NCBI RefSeq assembly: GCF_900142075.1
Contig: NZ_FQZO01000002.1
Coordinates: forward strand, 310,001 to 374,000
Direction of reading: 5' to 3'
DNA: 64,000 nt
DNA from: Clostridium amylolyticum
GTDB lineage: Bacteria; Bacillota; Clostridia; Clostridiales; Clostridiaceae
A model generated the notes under the pieces. That model was not told the origin of the DNA and ran no database searches. It was given only the letters and a program-made list of their open reading frames with translations. Position numbers and translations under genes: made by a program. Below, one piece after another: positions 25,777 to 33,010 of this stretch. The first letter of the stretch is position 1; every line of letters begins with the position of its first letter.

Positions 25777-25926
25777 CAAGTGATCCTTAGCTACAGATGA
25801 GGACCCTCTTAAAAAGAATACTAGTACCAGCTGAAGCTTAAAAGAATTTATCCAGGAGCTTAACGCTCCTTACCCTACCACTTAAAGAAGCGTGGGGATT
25901 AGGGACGGTTAGCTATGAGATAAATT
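25777..25926 (+). repeat. Structured intergenic repeat, family 1, copy E
   Basis: About 150 bases, full length and the most diverged. The loop reads TCTTAAAAAGAATACT. The second part has CCAC with GTGG around CTTAAAGAAG, and CGCTCCT facing AGGGACG (one T-G replaces a C-G of copy A). It ends GCTATGAGATAAA. Confidence 0.8.
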
Positions 25927-25928
25927 TT

Positions 25929-26158
25929 ATCTATGCCTATTAACTATTCTCCTTTACCCCTTGCCTATTCTCTCTTACCTCTTACTTCTTATCTTTTACT
26001 TTTTACTTTTTACTTCTTACCTATTACTTCTTACTTCTTACTTCTTACCTATTACTTCTTACTTCTTACTTCTTACCTATTACTTCTTACTTCTTACTTC
26101 TTACCTATTATCTCTTATCTCTTATCTCTTACTTTTTACCTCTTACTTATTACTTATT
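25929..26158 (+). repeat. Long TTACTTC/TTACCTA low-complexity array
   Basis: About 230 bases of imperfect 7- to 10-base units (TTACTTC, TTACCTATTAC). It is open in two frames, giving Leu/Thr/Ser/Tyr strings, but has no ribosome site or protein-like composition and is not a gene. Confidence 0.85.
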
Positions 26159-26184
26159 CTATAATAACCGTTGCTGAAATAAAA

Positions 26185-26223
26185 GCATTGCTTTGAAGTT
26201 ATTATAAAACTAAAAAGCAATGC
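26185..26223 (-). terminator. Terminator of the FtsX ABC operon
   Basis: GCATTGCTTT (26185-26194) pairs with AAAGCAATGC (26214-26223). On the minus strand it is followed by TTTTATTTC. It is about 120 bases after the permease stop; nothing else is seen in 26224-26342. Confidence 0.6.
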
Positions 26224-26342
26224 ACTTTATTTTACACCTAATTAATTAAGCACTTATTTACTTTTAATTACTAATCACACTCACCCTAACTGTAGATAAA
26301 GCTTTTAATCTTCTATTGAAAATCAAATTATATATTTACATC

Positions 26343-28856
26343 TTAATGCTCATCCTTAATAGCTTCAATAAGATTATCTTTCTTGATTCTTGCTAGAGGT
26401 GATAATACTGAAAGGTAGCCTATGGCTAATGAGCATACTACTGCAATTATAATAGCATTCCAAGGTATATTCCATGCAAAATCCCTGGCACCAGACATAC
26501 CGCTGAACATTAAGTAAGATACTCCTGTTCCTAATATGGAACCATATAAAGCTCCAAATATGCCATAGAAAAGGCCTTCCAATACAATCATTTTTCTTAA
26601 CCCTTTTTGAGTTAATCCTATAGATTTTAATGCTGCAAATTCTCTTTTTCTTAAAATAATGTTGGTGGTTAATGTATTTATAATATTAACACTGCCTATT
26701 AAAGAAATTACAGTGACGAAACCGTACATGAGTATCTGCACCATAAGCATAGTAGATTTCATTTTTCTATTATCATCTATAGAATTTATCATCTTTAAAG
26801 AACCATCTTGTTTTATGATTTCTTCTATTTCTCCTTGAACAGCCTCTTCATTCTTTAAATCCTTTAACTTCATAGCTACTTTAACTGGCTCTATATGTTT
26901 GGCTCTTTCTTTATCCACTATTTCTTTTGCTACTTTTTCGGTAGTTATAAGCTTTAACCCGTTTTGTGGTCCGTTAAAATTAAAGGGATCATTTTCAAGT
27001 ACCGCCATAACTTTAACTTTTTCAACCTTACCCTTACCAAAGACCTCAGGTGTTTCGCTGTTATCTCCACTTTTGAGAAATATTTCATCACCTACCTTTA
27101 AACTTGCCGCTGTTCCATAGTAAGATTTCTTTTTCTTCTCCATATACATTCTGTTTTTGTTTATAACAATTACTCCCTTTTCACTATTGAGCTTATCAAC
27201 ATCTATATTCCCAGATGCTAAATATTTTTTAGAAGCCTCTAAAGCATTATTATCATAAACCGCAAGAGAACTGTTTATAAAGGTTCTATCCTTTCCTTCA
27301 TATTTAATATCCTTATATACACCTTCTATTTCTTTAACTTCTGGAATTTCTGCGCTCTTTTCTATGGCTGATGCAAACTCTATATTATGGTATACATTAT
27401 AACTCTTATCTATAGATTGTAAATTACTTAAATCCTTTATAAATTTATCTTCTATACCATATTTGCCTTCTTCACCATTTCTATTTTTATACACAATAAA
27501 ATGTATATCTTGTGATTCATTTAAATCTGATGATATTTGCAGAGACATGTCCATGAAGGACTTAAAGGTAATAAACAATAACACGCTTATTATTATGGAG
27601 AACACTGTTATCCTATATCTTTTTTTATTTCTTTTTATGTTCTTATATGCTAAAGAGCCTTCAAAGCCCATTAATTTATTAAAGATAAAGCTTTTTCTTC
27701 TTTTTATCTTCTCTTTGTTTATAGAATTTCTACTGCTTATAGCAACTAGTGGTGATATCTTACCTGCAAAATGTGCTGGTAAAAAGGCTGATATATAGAT
27801 AGCCACTAATCCTACTAAAGCACTTATGCCAAGAATTCCTGGAGATATGGAGGGTTTCACAAACTGTACTGAATCTTTTCCTATTATCTTAAAAGTAAAA
27901 CCTATACCATATATGGCAATAACTCCGCATAATAATCCTAGAGGGATTCCTATTAGTGCTAAAATACTAGCTTCCCTAAATACAATTTTTCTTATTTGCT
28001 TAGGAGTAGTACCTACTGCTCTTAAAAGTCCAAACTGCTTAATTCTGTCTACCACGCTGATGTGGAAGGAATTATATATTACCGCTATGGTAGAAATCAC
28101 CACTATTCCTATTATTATAGCTATAGTAGTATAAAGTCCCATGATGCCGCTATCTTTTTCTGCACCACCCTGAAGGGATACTAAGAAGCTATTAACGTGA
28201 ACATTTTTCTGGTCCTTTAATTCCTTTAATTCCCTAACTGCAGTCCTAAGGCTAGTTTTTGAGCTTATCTCCACCGCTAGCATGGCTTCTTTTTCCTTGC
28301 TTAAATCTATACTATTATTTACGTATAATATTACTCCTTCGTTGTCCATTTGACTCTTTACGTTGTCATCTAATATTCCTGTGAGGGTATATTCTTTACC
28401 TGCTATAGTTATTTTGCTTCCTACTTTTGCATTTTTATCAATAATTTTAAGGGTCCATTTTTCTAAAGCTACATCATTTTCTTTTTCAGGGAATTTTCCT
28501 TCTTTTATCTTATAGGGAAGAAGTTCTAATCCTTTATCGGTAGCAATTACCTCCCCTAGCTTAACTCCCTTTTGCACTTCTATTTTCTGGCCATTAACAA
28601 TCAATCCGTTTCTGGCTACCTTAGGATTGTTCTGTATTTTTGAGAGCAGATCTTTGTCTACATTATTATACATTATATGATAAGAACCATAGCTGTTCTT
28701 TGCTTCGTCTATCTGAGCCAGCTGAATACCTTTAAAGAAAAGTCCTATAGAGGATATTAGGGCTACAGATAGTATGATTCCTATTATGGTCAAAATTGTT
28801 CTCTTTTTATTTGCTTTTAAATATCTTCCTGTGAGCTGTTTATAATTATTAAGCAT
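26343..28856 (-). CDS. Large FtsX-type ABC exporter permease
   Basis: 837 residues with two FtsX domains. First membrane helix about 19-40, extracytoplasmic domain to about 235, three helices at about 240-370, another helix near 405-425 after a basic linker, a second large extracytoplasmic domain (about 430-700), and three final helices (about 705-825). The family tail is LSPLARIKKDNLIEAIKDEH. This duplicated layout occurs in exporters that act on lipoproteins, peptides or antimicrobial peptides. It lies 94 bases after the ATPase gene. A linked two-component system is encoded just downstream on the same strand. Confidence 0.9.
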   Translation of the reverse strand: MLNNYKQLTGRYLKANKKRTILTIIGIILSVALISSIGLFFKGIQLAQIDEAKNSYGSYHIMYNNVDKDLLSKIQNNPKVARNGLIVNGQKIEVQKGVKLGEVIATDKGLELLPYKIKEGKFPEKENDVALEKWTLKIIDKNAKVGSKITIAGKEYTLTGILDDNVKSQMDNEGVILYVNNSIDLSKEKEAMLAVEISSKTSLRTAVRELKELKDQKNVHVNSFLVSLQGGAEKDSGIMGLYTTIAIIIGIVVISTIAVIYNSFHISVVDRIKQFGLLRAVGTTPKQIRKIVFREASILALIGIPLGLLCGVIAIYGIGFTFKIIGKDSVQFVKPSISPGILGISALVGLVAIYISAFLPAHFAGKISPLVAISSRNSINKEKIKRRKSFIFNKLMGFEGSLAYKNIKRNKKRYRITVFSIIISVLLFITFKSFMDMSLQISSDLNESQDIHFIVYKNRNGEEGKYGIEDKFIKDLSNLQSIDKSYNVYHNIEFASAIEKSAEIPEVKEIEGVYKDIKYEGKDRTFINSSLAVYDNNALEASKKYLASGNIDVDKLNSEKGVIVINKNRMYMEKKKKSYYGTAASLKVGDEIFLKSGDNSETPEVFGKGKVEKVKVMAVLENDPFNFNGPQNGLKLITTEKVAKEIVDKERAKHIEPVKVAMKLKDLKNEEAVQGEIEEIIKQDGSLKMINSIDDNRKMKSTMLMVQILMYGFVTVISLIGSVNIINTLTTNIILRKREFAALKSIGLTQKGLRKMIVLEGLFYGIFGALYGSILGTGVSYLMFSGMSGARDFAWNIPWNAIIIAVVCSLAIGYLSVLSPLARIKKDNLIEAIKDEH

Positions 28857-28950
28857 AATTGCCTCCTTACTTGCTTATACACTTTGCTTAGTTCCAATAG
28901 TTCTAAGATTATTTTTGCAAGCTATTTAATAAATTTCATGAGTTTAATTC

Positions 28951-29637
28951 TTACTTAGTTTTAAGATATTTGTCTGAAGTTATCTCTCCATCTTGAATGG
29001 TAATTATTCTATCTGCCATGGAGGCAATATTAAAATCATGGGTTATTAATATAAGAGTTTGACTATATTTCTTTGCAGTAAACTTTAATAGTTCAATTAC
29101 CTCTTTAGAAGTCTTACTATCCAAGTTTCCTGTAGGCTCATCCGCTAATATTATGGAAGGCTTATTTAGAAGCGCTCTTCCAATGGATACCCTTTGCTGC
29201 TGGCCGCCGGATAATTCTGATGGAAGATGATGCTTTCTTTCTTTAAGTCCTAATAGATCTACAACCTCATTTAGATAATCCTTATCCACTTTGTTATTAT
29301 CCATTAATGCTGGTAAGGCTATGTTTTCTTCCACATCTAAAACAGGTATTAAGTTAAAGAATTGAAACACAAAACCAACTTTTCTTCTTCTAAAAATCGC
29401 CAGCTTTTCTTCGTTATATTTATAAATGCTTTCTCCATCTATAATGACGCCGCCATCAGTGGGCCTGTCTAATCCTCCCAATAAATGAAGCAAGGTACTT
29501 TTACCAGAACCTGAAGCCCCTACTATAGCAGTAAATTCTCCCTTATTAAGGCTCAGATTTATATTCTTAAGAGCTTCTACTTTATTGTCACCTTTACCAT
29601 AAATCTTACTTAAATTTTCCACCTTTAAAATTTCCAT
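28951..29637 (-). CDS. ABC exporter ATP-binding protein (LolD/MacB/BceA class)
   Basis: 228 residues. Walker A GASGSGKST (40-48), Q-loop FVFQFFNL, signature LSGGQQQR, Walker B IILADEPTGNLDS and switch His in ITHD. Ribosome site AGGAGAG before ATG 29637. It partners the 837-residue permease. Upstream palindromes suggest control by the neighbouring two-component system. Confidence 0.93.
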   Translation of the reverse strand: MEILKVENLSKIYGKGDNKVEALKNINLSLNKGEFTAIVGASGSGKSTLLHLLGGLDRPTDGGVIIDGESIYKYNEEKLAIFRRRKVGFVFQFFNLIPVLDVEENIALPALMDNNKVDKDYLNEVVDLLGLKERKHHLPSELSGGQQQRVSIGRALLNKPSIILADEPTGNLDSKTSKEVIELLKFTAKKYSQTLILITHDFNIASMADRIITIQDGEITSDKYLKTK

Positions 29638-29789
29638 ATGTTATCTCTCCTATTCATATTTATATTGGAAGTTGATTTACATAATTAATTTTTATCACTT
29701 CTCTATTGTTAATAACTAGTTTTAACCTCTTAAGGTCTACCACTATAACCAAGTATACATTCCTAAAGATTATATCTCCATATCAGCAA

Positions 29790-29804
29790 ACTTACATTGT
29801 AAGT
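29790..29804. promoter_or_regulatory. Palindrome upstream of the ABC operon
   Basis: ACTTACATTGTAAGT is a 7-1-7 palindrome about 150 bases upstream of the ATPase start, followed by another TTGTAAG word. It may be a response regulator or repressor site. Apart from this and the terminator at 29939, 29638-30070 holds no gene. Confidence 0.35.
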
Positions 29805-29938
29805 ACTTATCTTTCAGAATTGTAAGATTCATATCAAACAGTATTATTGCAATATATAGAATAAAATAATAGTTTTCTAATCTTCTAGTGAAGATTTAAA
29901 ACATTCTTCTTGAGTGCTATTTATTTTTATGCATTAAA

Positions 29939-29972
29939 AAAAGCATCAAGGATTATTTTCCTCGATGCTTTT
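29939..29972 (-). terminator. Terminator of the 55-residue protein gene
   Basis: AAAAGCATCAAGG (29939-29951) pairs with CCTCGATGCTTTT (29960-29972) with one mismatch. A T-rich end is present on both sides. It lies about 100 bases after the small minus-strand gene. Confidence 0.7.
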
Positions 29973-30070
29973 ATCACCATTGTAAATATATACTTAAATT
30001 AATACTATGACATCATCTTTACTTATAAATAACAGGATATTAATGCAGACTTTTTTACTTACTTTTTATT

Positions 30071-30238
30071 TTATTCATTATTATTGATATTTAATTGTTC
30101 TTCTAATTTTATGATGCGTTTTTCCAGCATGGAGATTCTAGACTCACAATCTTTACGGATTGTTCTTGCATTGTTATAAAGTAGTATCATTAAGCTAAGA
30201 AGGGCAATAACTGTAGACCAACTTGGATATTGACTCAT
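30071..30238 (-). CDS. Small membrane/coiled-coil protein (holin-like topology)
   Basis: A 55-residue product starting MSQYPSWSTVIALLSLMILL. One membrane helix (about 8-21) is followed by a charged coiled coil with RISMLEKRIIKLEEQLN. AAGGAG lies 10 bases before ATG 30238. The topology, an N-terminal helix with a charged helical tail, is that of BhlA/UviB-type holin-like or XhlA-type proteins of phage and bacteriocin loci, but there is no sequence proof. It is next to a small membrane protein gene and a degraded patch, so a phage or bacteriocin remnant is plausible. Confidence 0.6.
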   Translation of the reverse strand: MSQYPSWSTVIALLSLMILLYNNARTIRKDCESRISMLEKRIIKLEEQLNINNNE

Positions 30239-30450
30239 AGTATCTTATCTCCTTGTACTATTAATTTGGTAACATAGCAATAACCAAAGATATGCACAAT
30301 ACTTAAGTAAATTTTCTTAACTTTATAAAATAACCTTCCTTTTTATTTTAAGCAAATATTACCATATAAGTATAAACAAGTCAAATTATTCTATGCAAAA
30401 AAGTTTCATTCATTATTGACAATATTCTGTAATATATAGATCTTATATTT

Positions 30451-30711
30451 TTATTTATACCAAAAGAAATATAAAATTGAAGCAATAATTAAAATTGATA
30501 TTATAATTAGCAATCTTTCTTTAAATGATTTTTTAGCATAATCAACTTTATATTGAACCAATACACCAGCAATACCTGCTATCAATCCTGTGAATCTATT
30601 TTGACAAATATATTTATGGTTGAAAAAAATTATATCTATTGCAATAAGCCCTAAAACAATACCACTAATAGTTCGAACAAACAAAGTGAATTTTCGATTA
30701 TTAAAATTCAT
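30451..30711 (-). CDS. Small membrane protein, paralogue of the one at 53819
   Basis: 86 residues with three to four hydrophobic stretches (about 13-30, 38-55, 66-82). I start at ATG 30711, six bases after AAAGGAG. It shares with the product at 53819-54127 the framework N-(K/R)K-F...FVR.I..IVL near the start, YKV-Y-K in the middle and a basic KR/KERLLI before the last helix. At the other locus the homologue follows a secreted hydrophobic protein, so an immunity or maturation role is possible but unproven. Nothing is seen in 30239-30450. Confidence 0.6.
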   Translation of the reverse strand: MNFNNRKFTLFVRTISGIVLGLIAIDIIFFNHKYICQNRFTGLIAGIAGVLVQYKVDYAKKSFKERLLIIISILIIASILYFFWYK

Positions 30712-30957
30712 AATATCTCCTTTCTTTTTAAAGCCTTTCAATTATTGAAATTTCGTTTTTAATAAATTTTTCATATTAAACATTACCTTAGTATAATTTA
30801 GTTAGTTATATCATTATTTATAGTTAATACCAATATGTCCATTAAATAGTAATTCTACAAGTTTATTGGTATTCCTTCTTTTTTGCCATTTATTTTTTAT
30901 TTATTAAATGAACGGTTGTAGAACTATATTTAAGGCGTGGTCAAGGGTCAGTTTATC

Positions 30958-31084
30958 TGATTTGTCTTGCCCTAGACGAAGCAATACTCACTTCACACTG
31001 GTGTAAAAACCCCTAGTTAACACTAAGGAGTTCGCACACTGCGAGCGTCCCTAAAGGTTGAGTGAAGCGTAGCGAGGGCAAATC
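30958..31084. other. Structured GC-richer sequence, possible RNA or mobile-element end
   Basis: About 127 bases that look near 50% GC in an AT-rich setting. The ends pair: GATTT plus GCCCT (with a 5-base bulge) against AGGGCAAATC (31075-31084). Inside are TCGCA-CAC-TGCGA (31032-31044), CCTAGT-TAAC-ACTAAGG, ACAC-TG-GTGT, and CTTCAC (30991-30996) facing GTGAAG (31062-31067). No reading frame is supported. Upstream, at 30826-30873, lies AATACCAATA...TATTGGTATT. The identity is unknown. Confidence 0.5.
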
Positions 31085-31091
31085 CATTTAG

Positions 31092-31318
31092 CTCCATGCA
31101 ATAGCATTATTATTAGATAGCAAATTTAAACATCATACAATTTCTAAAAACTTTTTAACTTTGGCTAGTATGTTTCAACCATCAGATGAAGAGTTAAACC
31201 TTATGATTTTAATATTAAACAGTTTATGGAGCTTTTAGGAGTTTCTAATCAGTCTAAATACACTGAAATTCCTAAAATAATTAGTGATAATAAAGTAGAT
31301 GAACTTAAATCCAAATAA
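31092..31318 (+). pseudogene. Frameshifted 3' remnant of a gene
   Basis: One frame reads ...FLTLASMFQPSDEELNLM and stops. The adjacent frame continues ...FMELLGVSNQSKYTEIP and ends DELKSK-stop. There is no start. The two pieces look like one protein C-terminus broken by a frameshift near 31205. The family is not recognised. It is followed directly by a strong terminator. Confidence 0.55.
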
Positions 31319-31323
31319 ATAAC

Positions 31324-31361
31324 AAAAGGTTGTCTCAGATATTATTTTGAGACAACCTTTT
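31324..31361. terminator. Intrinsic terminator
   Basis: A 14-bp perfect stem, AAAAGGTTGTCTCA (31324-31337) with TGAGACAACCTTTT (31348-31361), then ATTTAAC. It sits between the remnant and the convergent MATE gene. Confidence 0.85.
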
Positions 31362-31436
31362 ATTTAACATTTTAATCTTGTATTCCTAGGTACGATATTT
31401 ATTCTAGACTTTGGACACAAACCTTTATTTAATATT

Positions 31437-32810
31437 TTAAACTGCAATTAGGTCCAAATCCTGAACTACATTTTTTATCCATTTCTTTGAGTGAAGTCTA
31501 TAAGCTTCGAATACCACCTTTACTAACTCTTCCGTGCATATTATGAAGAACACCTGGGGTAGAGAGAGCTTTAGGTACACTGCCGCTATAAAGCCTATTG
31601 GTACTGAGAAACACCATACGGTTCCAAGTTGAACAAGCATGGAGTAGGTAGTATCTCCACCGCCACGAAATACTCCCACAATCATAAGTACATTAAAGAA
31701 TCTTAGAGGTGCAAAAACCGCCATAATCTTTAGTACCGTAATAGTAGATTTTAAAGTGGCTTCACTTACATTGAAGGCTTTTATTATAAAGGGTGAGCAG
31801 ATCCAAAGTGCTGCACCAGTAACTATACCCACTATAGGGGCTAGTATTCCTAGCTTGGTAGCATAGGAAATGGCTTCTTCCTCTTCGCCAGCTCCTATTT
31901 TGTTCCCTATCATTATGGATGCTGCAGTGGCTAATCCTATGCAAAGTACCATAAACATGTTATTTATTGTACTCGCTATTTGCATACTTGCCACTTCACT
32001 TATACCTATCTTTGCATATATTACTGAATAAGTGGTAATGCCTAAAGCCCATACTAATTCATTTATAATTACTGAAGAAGAAGTTTTAAAGTAAATCTTA
32101 ACAAAATCCATATTAAAGGATAAAAGTTCTTTAAACTTAGCTGCAGCAGTGGTTTTATACCCATAAGTATAAATAACTACAAAAGCTGTTTCTACAAGTC
32201 TAGCAATGCTGGTGGCTAAGGCTGCTCCCGCTACGCCCATGGCTGGAGCACCAAAATGGCCAAAGATAAATATCCAGTTTAAAAAAGCATTAGTTAATAC
32301 TCCCACAAGGCTGGCAAACATGGATGGCTTGGCAATGCCTGTACATCTTAATCCTGTGGAGTAAGCTTGAGTGATGTTAGTAAGCATAAAGGTTACAGCA
32401 ATTATCCTAAGATACTGTACACCTAAATTTATAACCGTTTGTTCTTGAGTAAATATCCTCATTATAGACTGAGGAGCTATTAATGCAGCTGAGGTGAATA
32501 ATACAGATGCAATAGTTCCAAGAACTAAATCTAATCCTAAAACCTTTTTTATATTATTCCTATCCTTCTTACCCCAAAATTGGGACATGAATATTCCTGC
32601 TCCTGCATTTATCCCTGAAAGACAAAGCATAAATATAAAGAAATACTGATTCACTAGTCCCACTGCAGCAATCTCATTTTCTCCCAACTTTCCTATCATT
32701 ACATTATCCACCATATTAAGAGATGAACTGATTAAATTTTGAAGGGTAATTGGTATAACTAAGGTAAGAATAGTTAAGAAAAACTTCTTGTCTTTAAATA
32801 ATTTTTTCAT
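31437..32810 (-). CDS. MATE family multidrug/cation exporter
   Basis: 457 residues, twelve membrane helices in two halves. The first half starts FFLTILTLVIPITLQNLISSSLNMVDNVMIGKLGENEIAAVGL and the second contains ELVWALGITTYSVIYAKIG, both MATE hallmarks. It exports organic cations or drugs in exchange for Na+ or H+. I start at ATG 32810 after GGAGG; the longer frame begins inside the leader terminator region. It has its own promoter and a terminator hairpin in the leader, so expression is probably controlled by attenuation. Confidence 0.93.
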   Translation of the reverse strand: MKKLFKDKKFFLTILTLVIPITLQNLISSSLNMVDNVMIGKLGENEIAAVGLVNQYFFIFMLCLSGINAGAGIFMSQFWGKKDRNNIKKVLGLDLVLGTIASVLFTSAALIAPQSIMRIFTQEQTVINLGVQYLRIIAVTFMLTNITQAYSTGLRCTGIAKPSMFASLVGVLTNAFLNWIFIFGHFGAPAMGVAGAALATSIARLVETAFVVIYTYGYKTTAAAKFKELLSFNMDFVKIYFKTSSSVIINELVWALGITTYSVIYAKIGISEVASMQIASTINNMFMVLCIGLATAASIMIGNKIGAGEEEEAISYATKLGILAPIVGIVTGAALWICSPFIIKAFNVSEATLKSTITVLKIMAVFAPLRFFNVLMIVGVFRGGGDTTYSMLVQLGTVWCFSVPIGFIAAVYLKLSLPQVFFIICTEELVKVVFEAYRLHSKKWIKNVVQDLDLIAV

Positions 32811-32834
32811 AAGAACCTCCTTTTTACAAAACAA

Positions 32835-32973
32835 AAAGCAAATGGGTGATATAGCCGCCCATCTGCTTTAAATATTTTTCATATTCATTAATTTTAATCT
32901 ATAAATTAATATGTATATTATTAAATTCTTAAACTACCTCGTACATTATATAATATGAAGTTTTACTAGTCAA
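32835..32973 (-). promoter_or_regulatory. Promoter and leader attenuator of the MATE gene
   Basis: Minus-strand promoter TTGACT (32968-32973), 17 bases, TATAAT (32945-32950), start near 32938. The leader ends in a hairpin, AAAGCA-ATGGG type (32835-32869), followed by TTTTTGTTTTG, only about 15 bases before the GGAGG of the MATE gene. A tiny frame, MNMKNI-stop, ends right at the hairpin. Such a layout is typical of transcription attenuation of drug-resistance genes. Confidence 0.6.
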
Positions 32974-32986
32974 TAGTAAATATTAA

Positions 32987-33010
32987 GGTGCCAGTCACAC
33001 GCCTGGCACC
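32987..33010. repeat. Palindromic copy of the TGGTGCCAG repeat
   Basis: GGTGCCAG (32987-32994) pairs with CTGGCACC (33003-33010). It overlaps the 3' end of the kinase gene and provides its last codons and TGA stop. Confidence 0.75.

Noticed and set aside
13709..25926. Family 1 repeats as CRISPR or as transposon ends
   Set aside because: Copies are far apart, folded, and carry no transposase; no target-site duplications could be identified.
25929..26158. Possible CRISPR array
   Set aside because: Units are 7-10 bases, imperfect and contiguous, with no spacers and no cas genes.
25933..26196. Two overlapping open frames giving Leu/Thr/Ser/Tyr-rich strings
   Set aside because: They are the translation of a TTACTTC simple-sequence array, with no ribosome site or real protein composition.
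30071..31318. Intact prophage or insertion sequence
   Set aside because: No transposase, integrase or structural gene is readable; only small genes and remnants.
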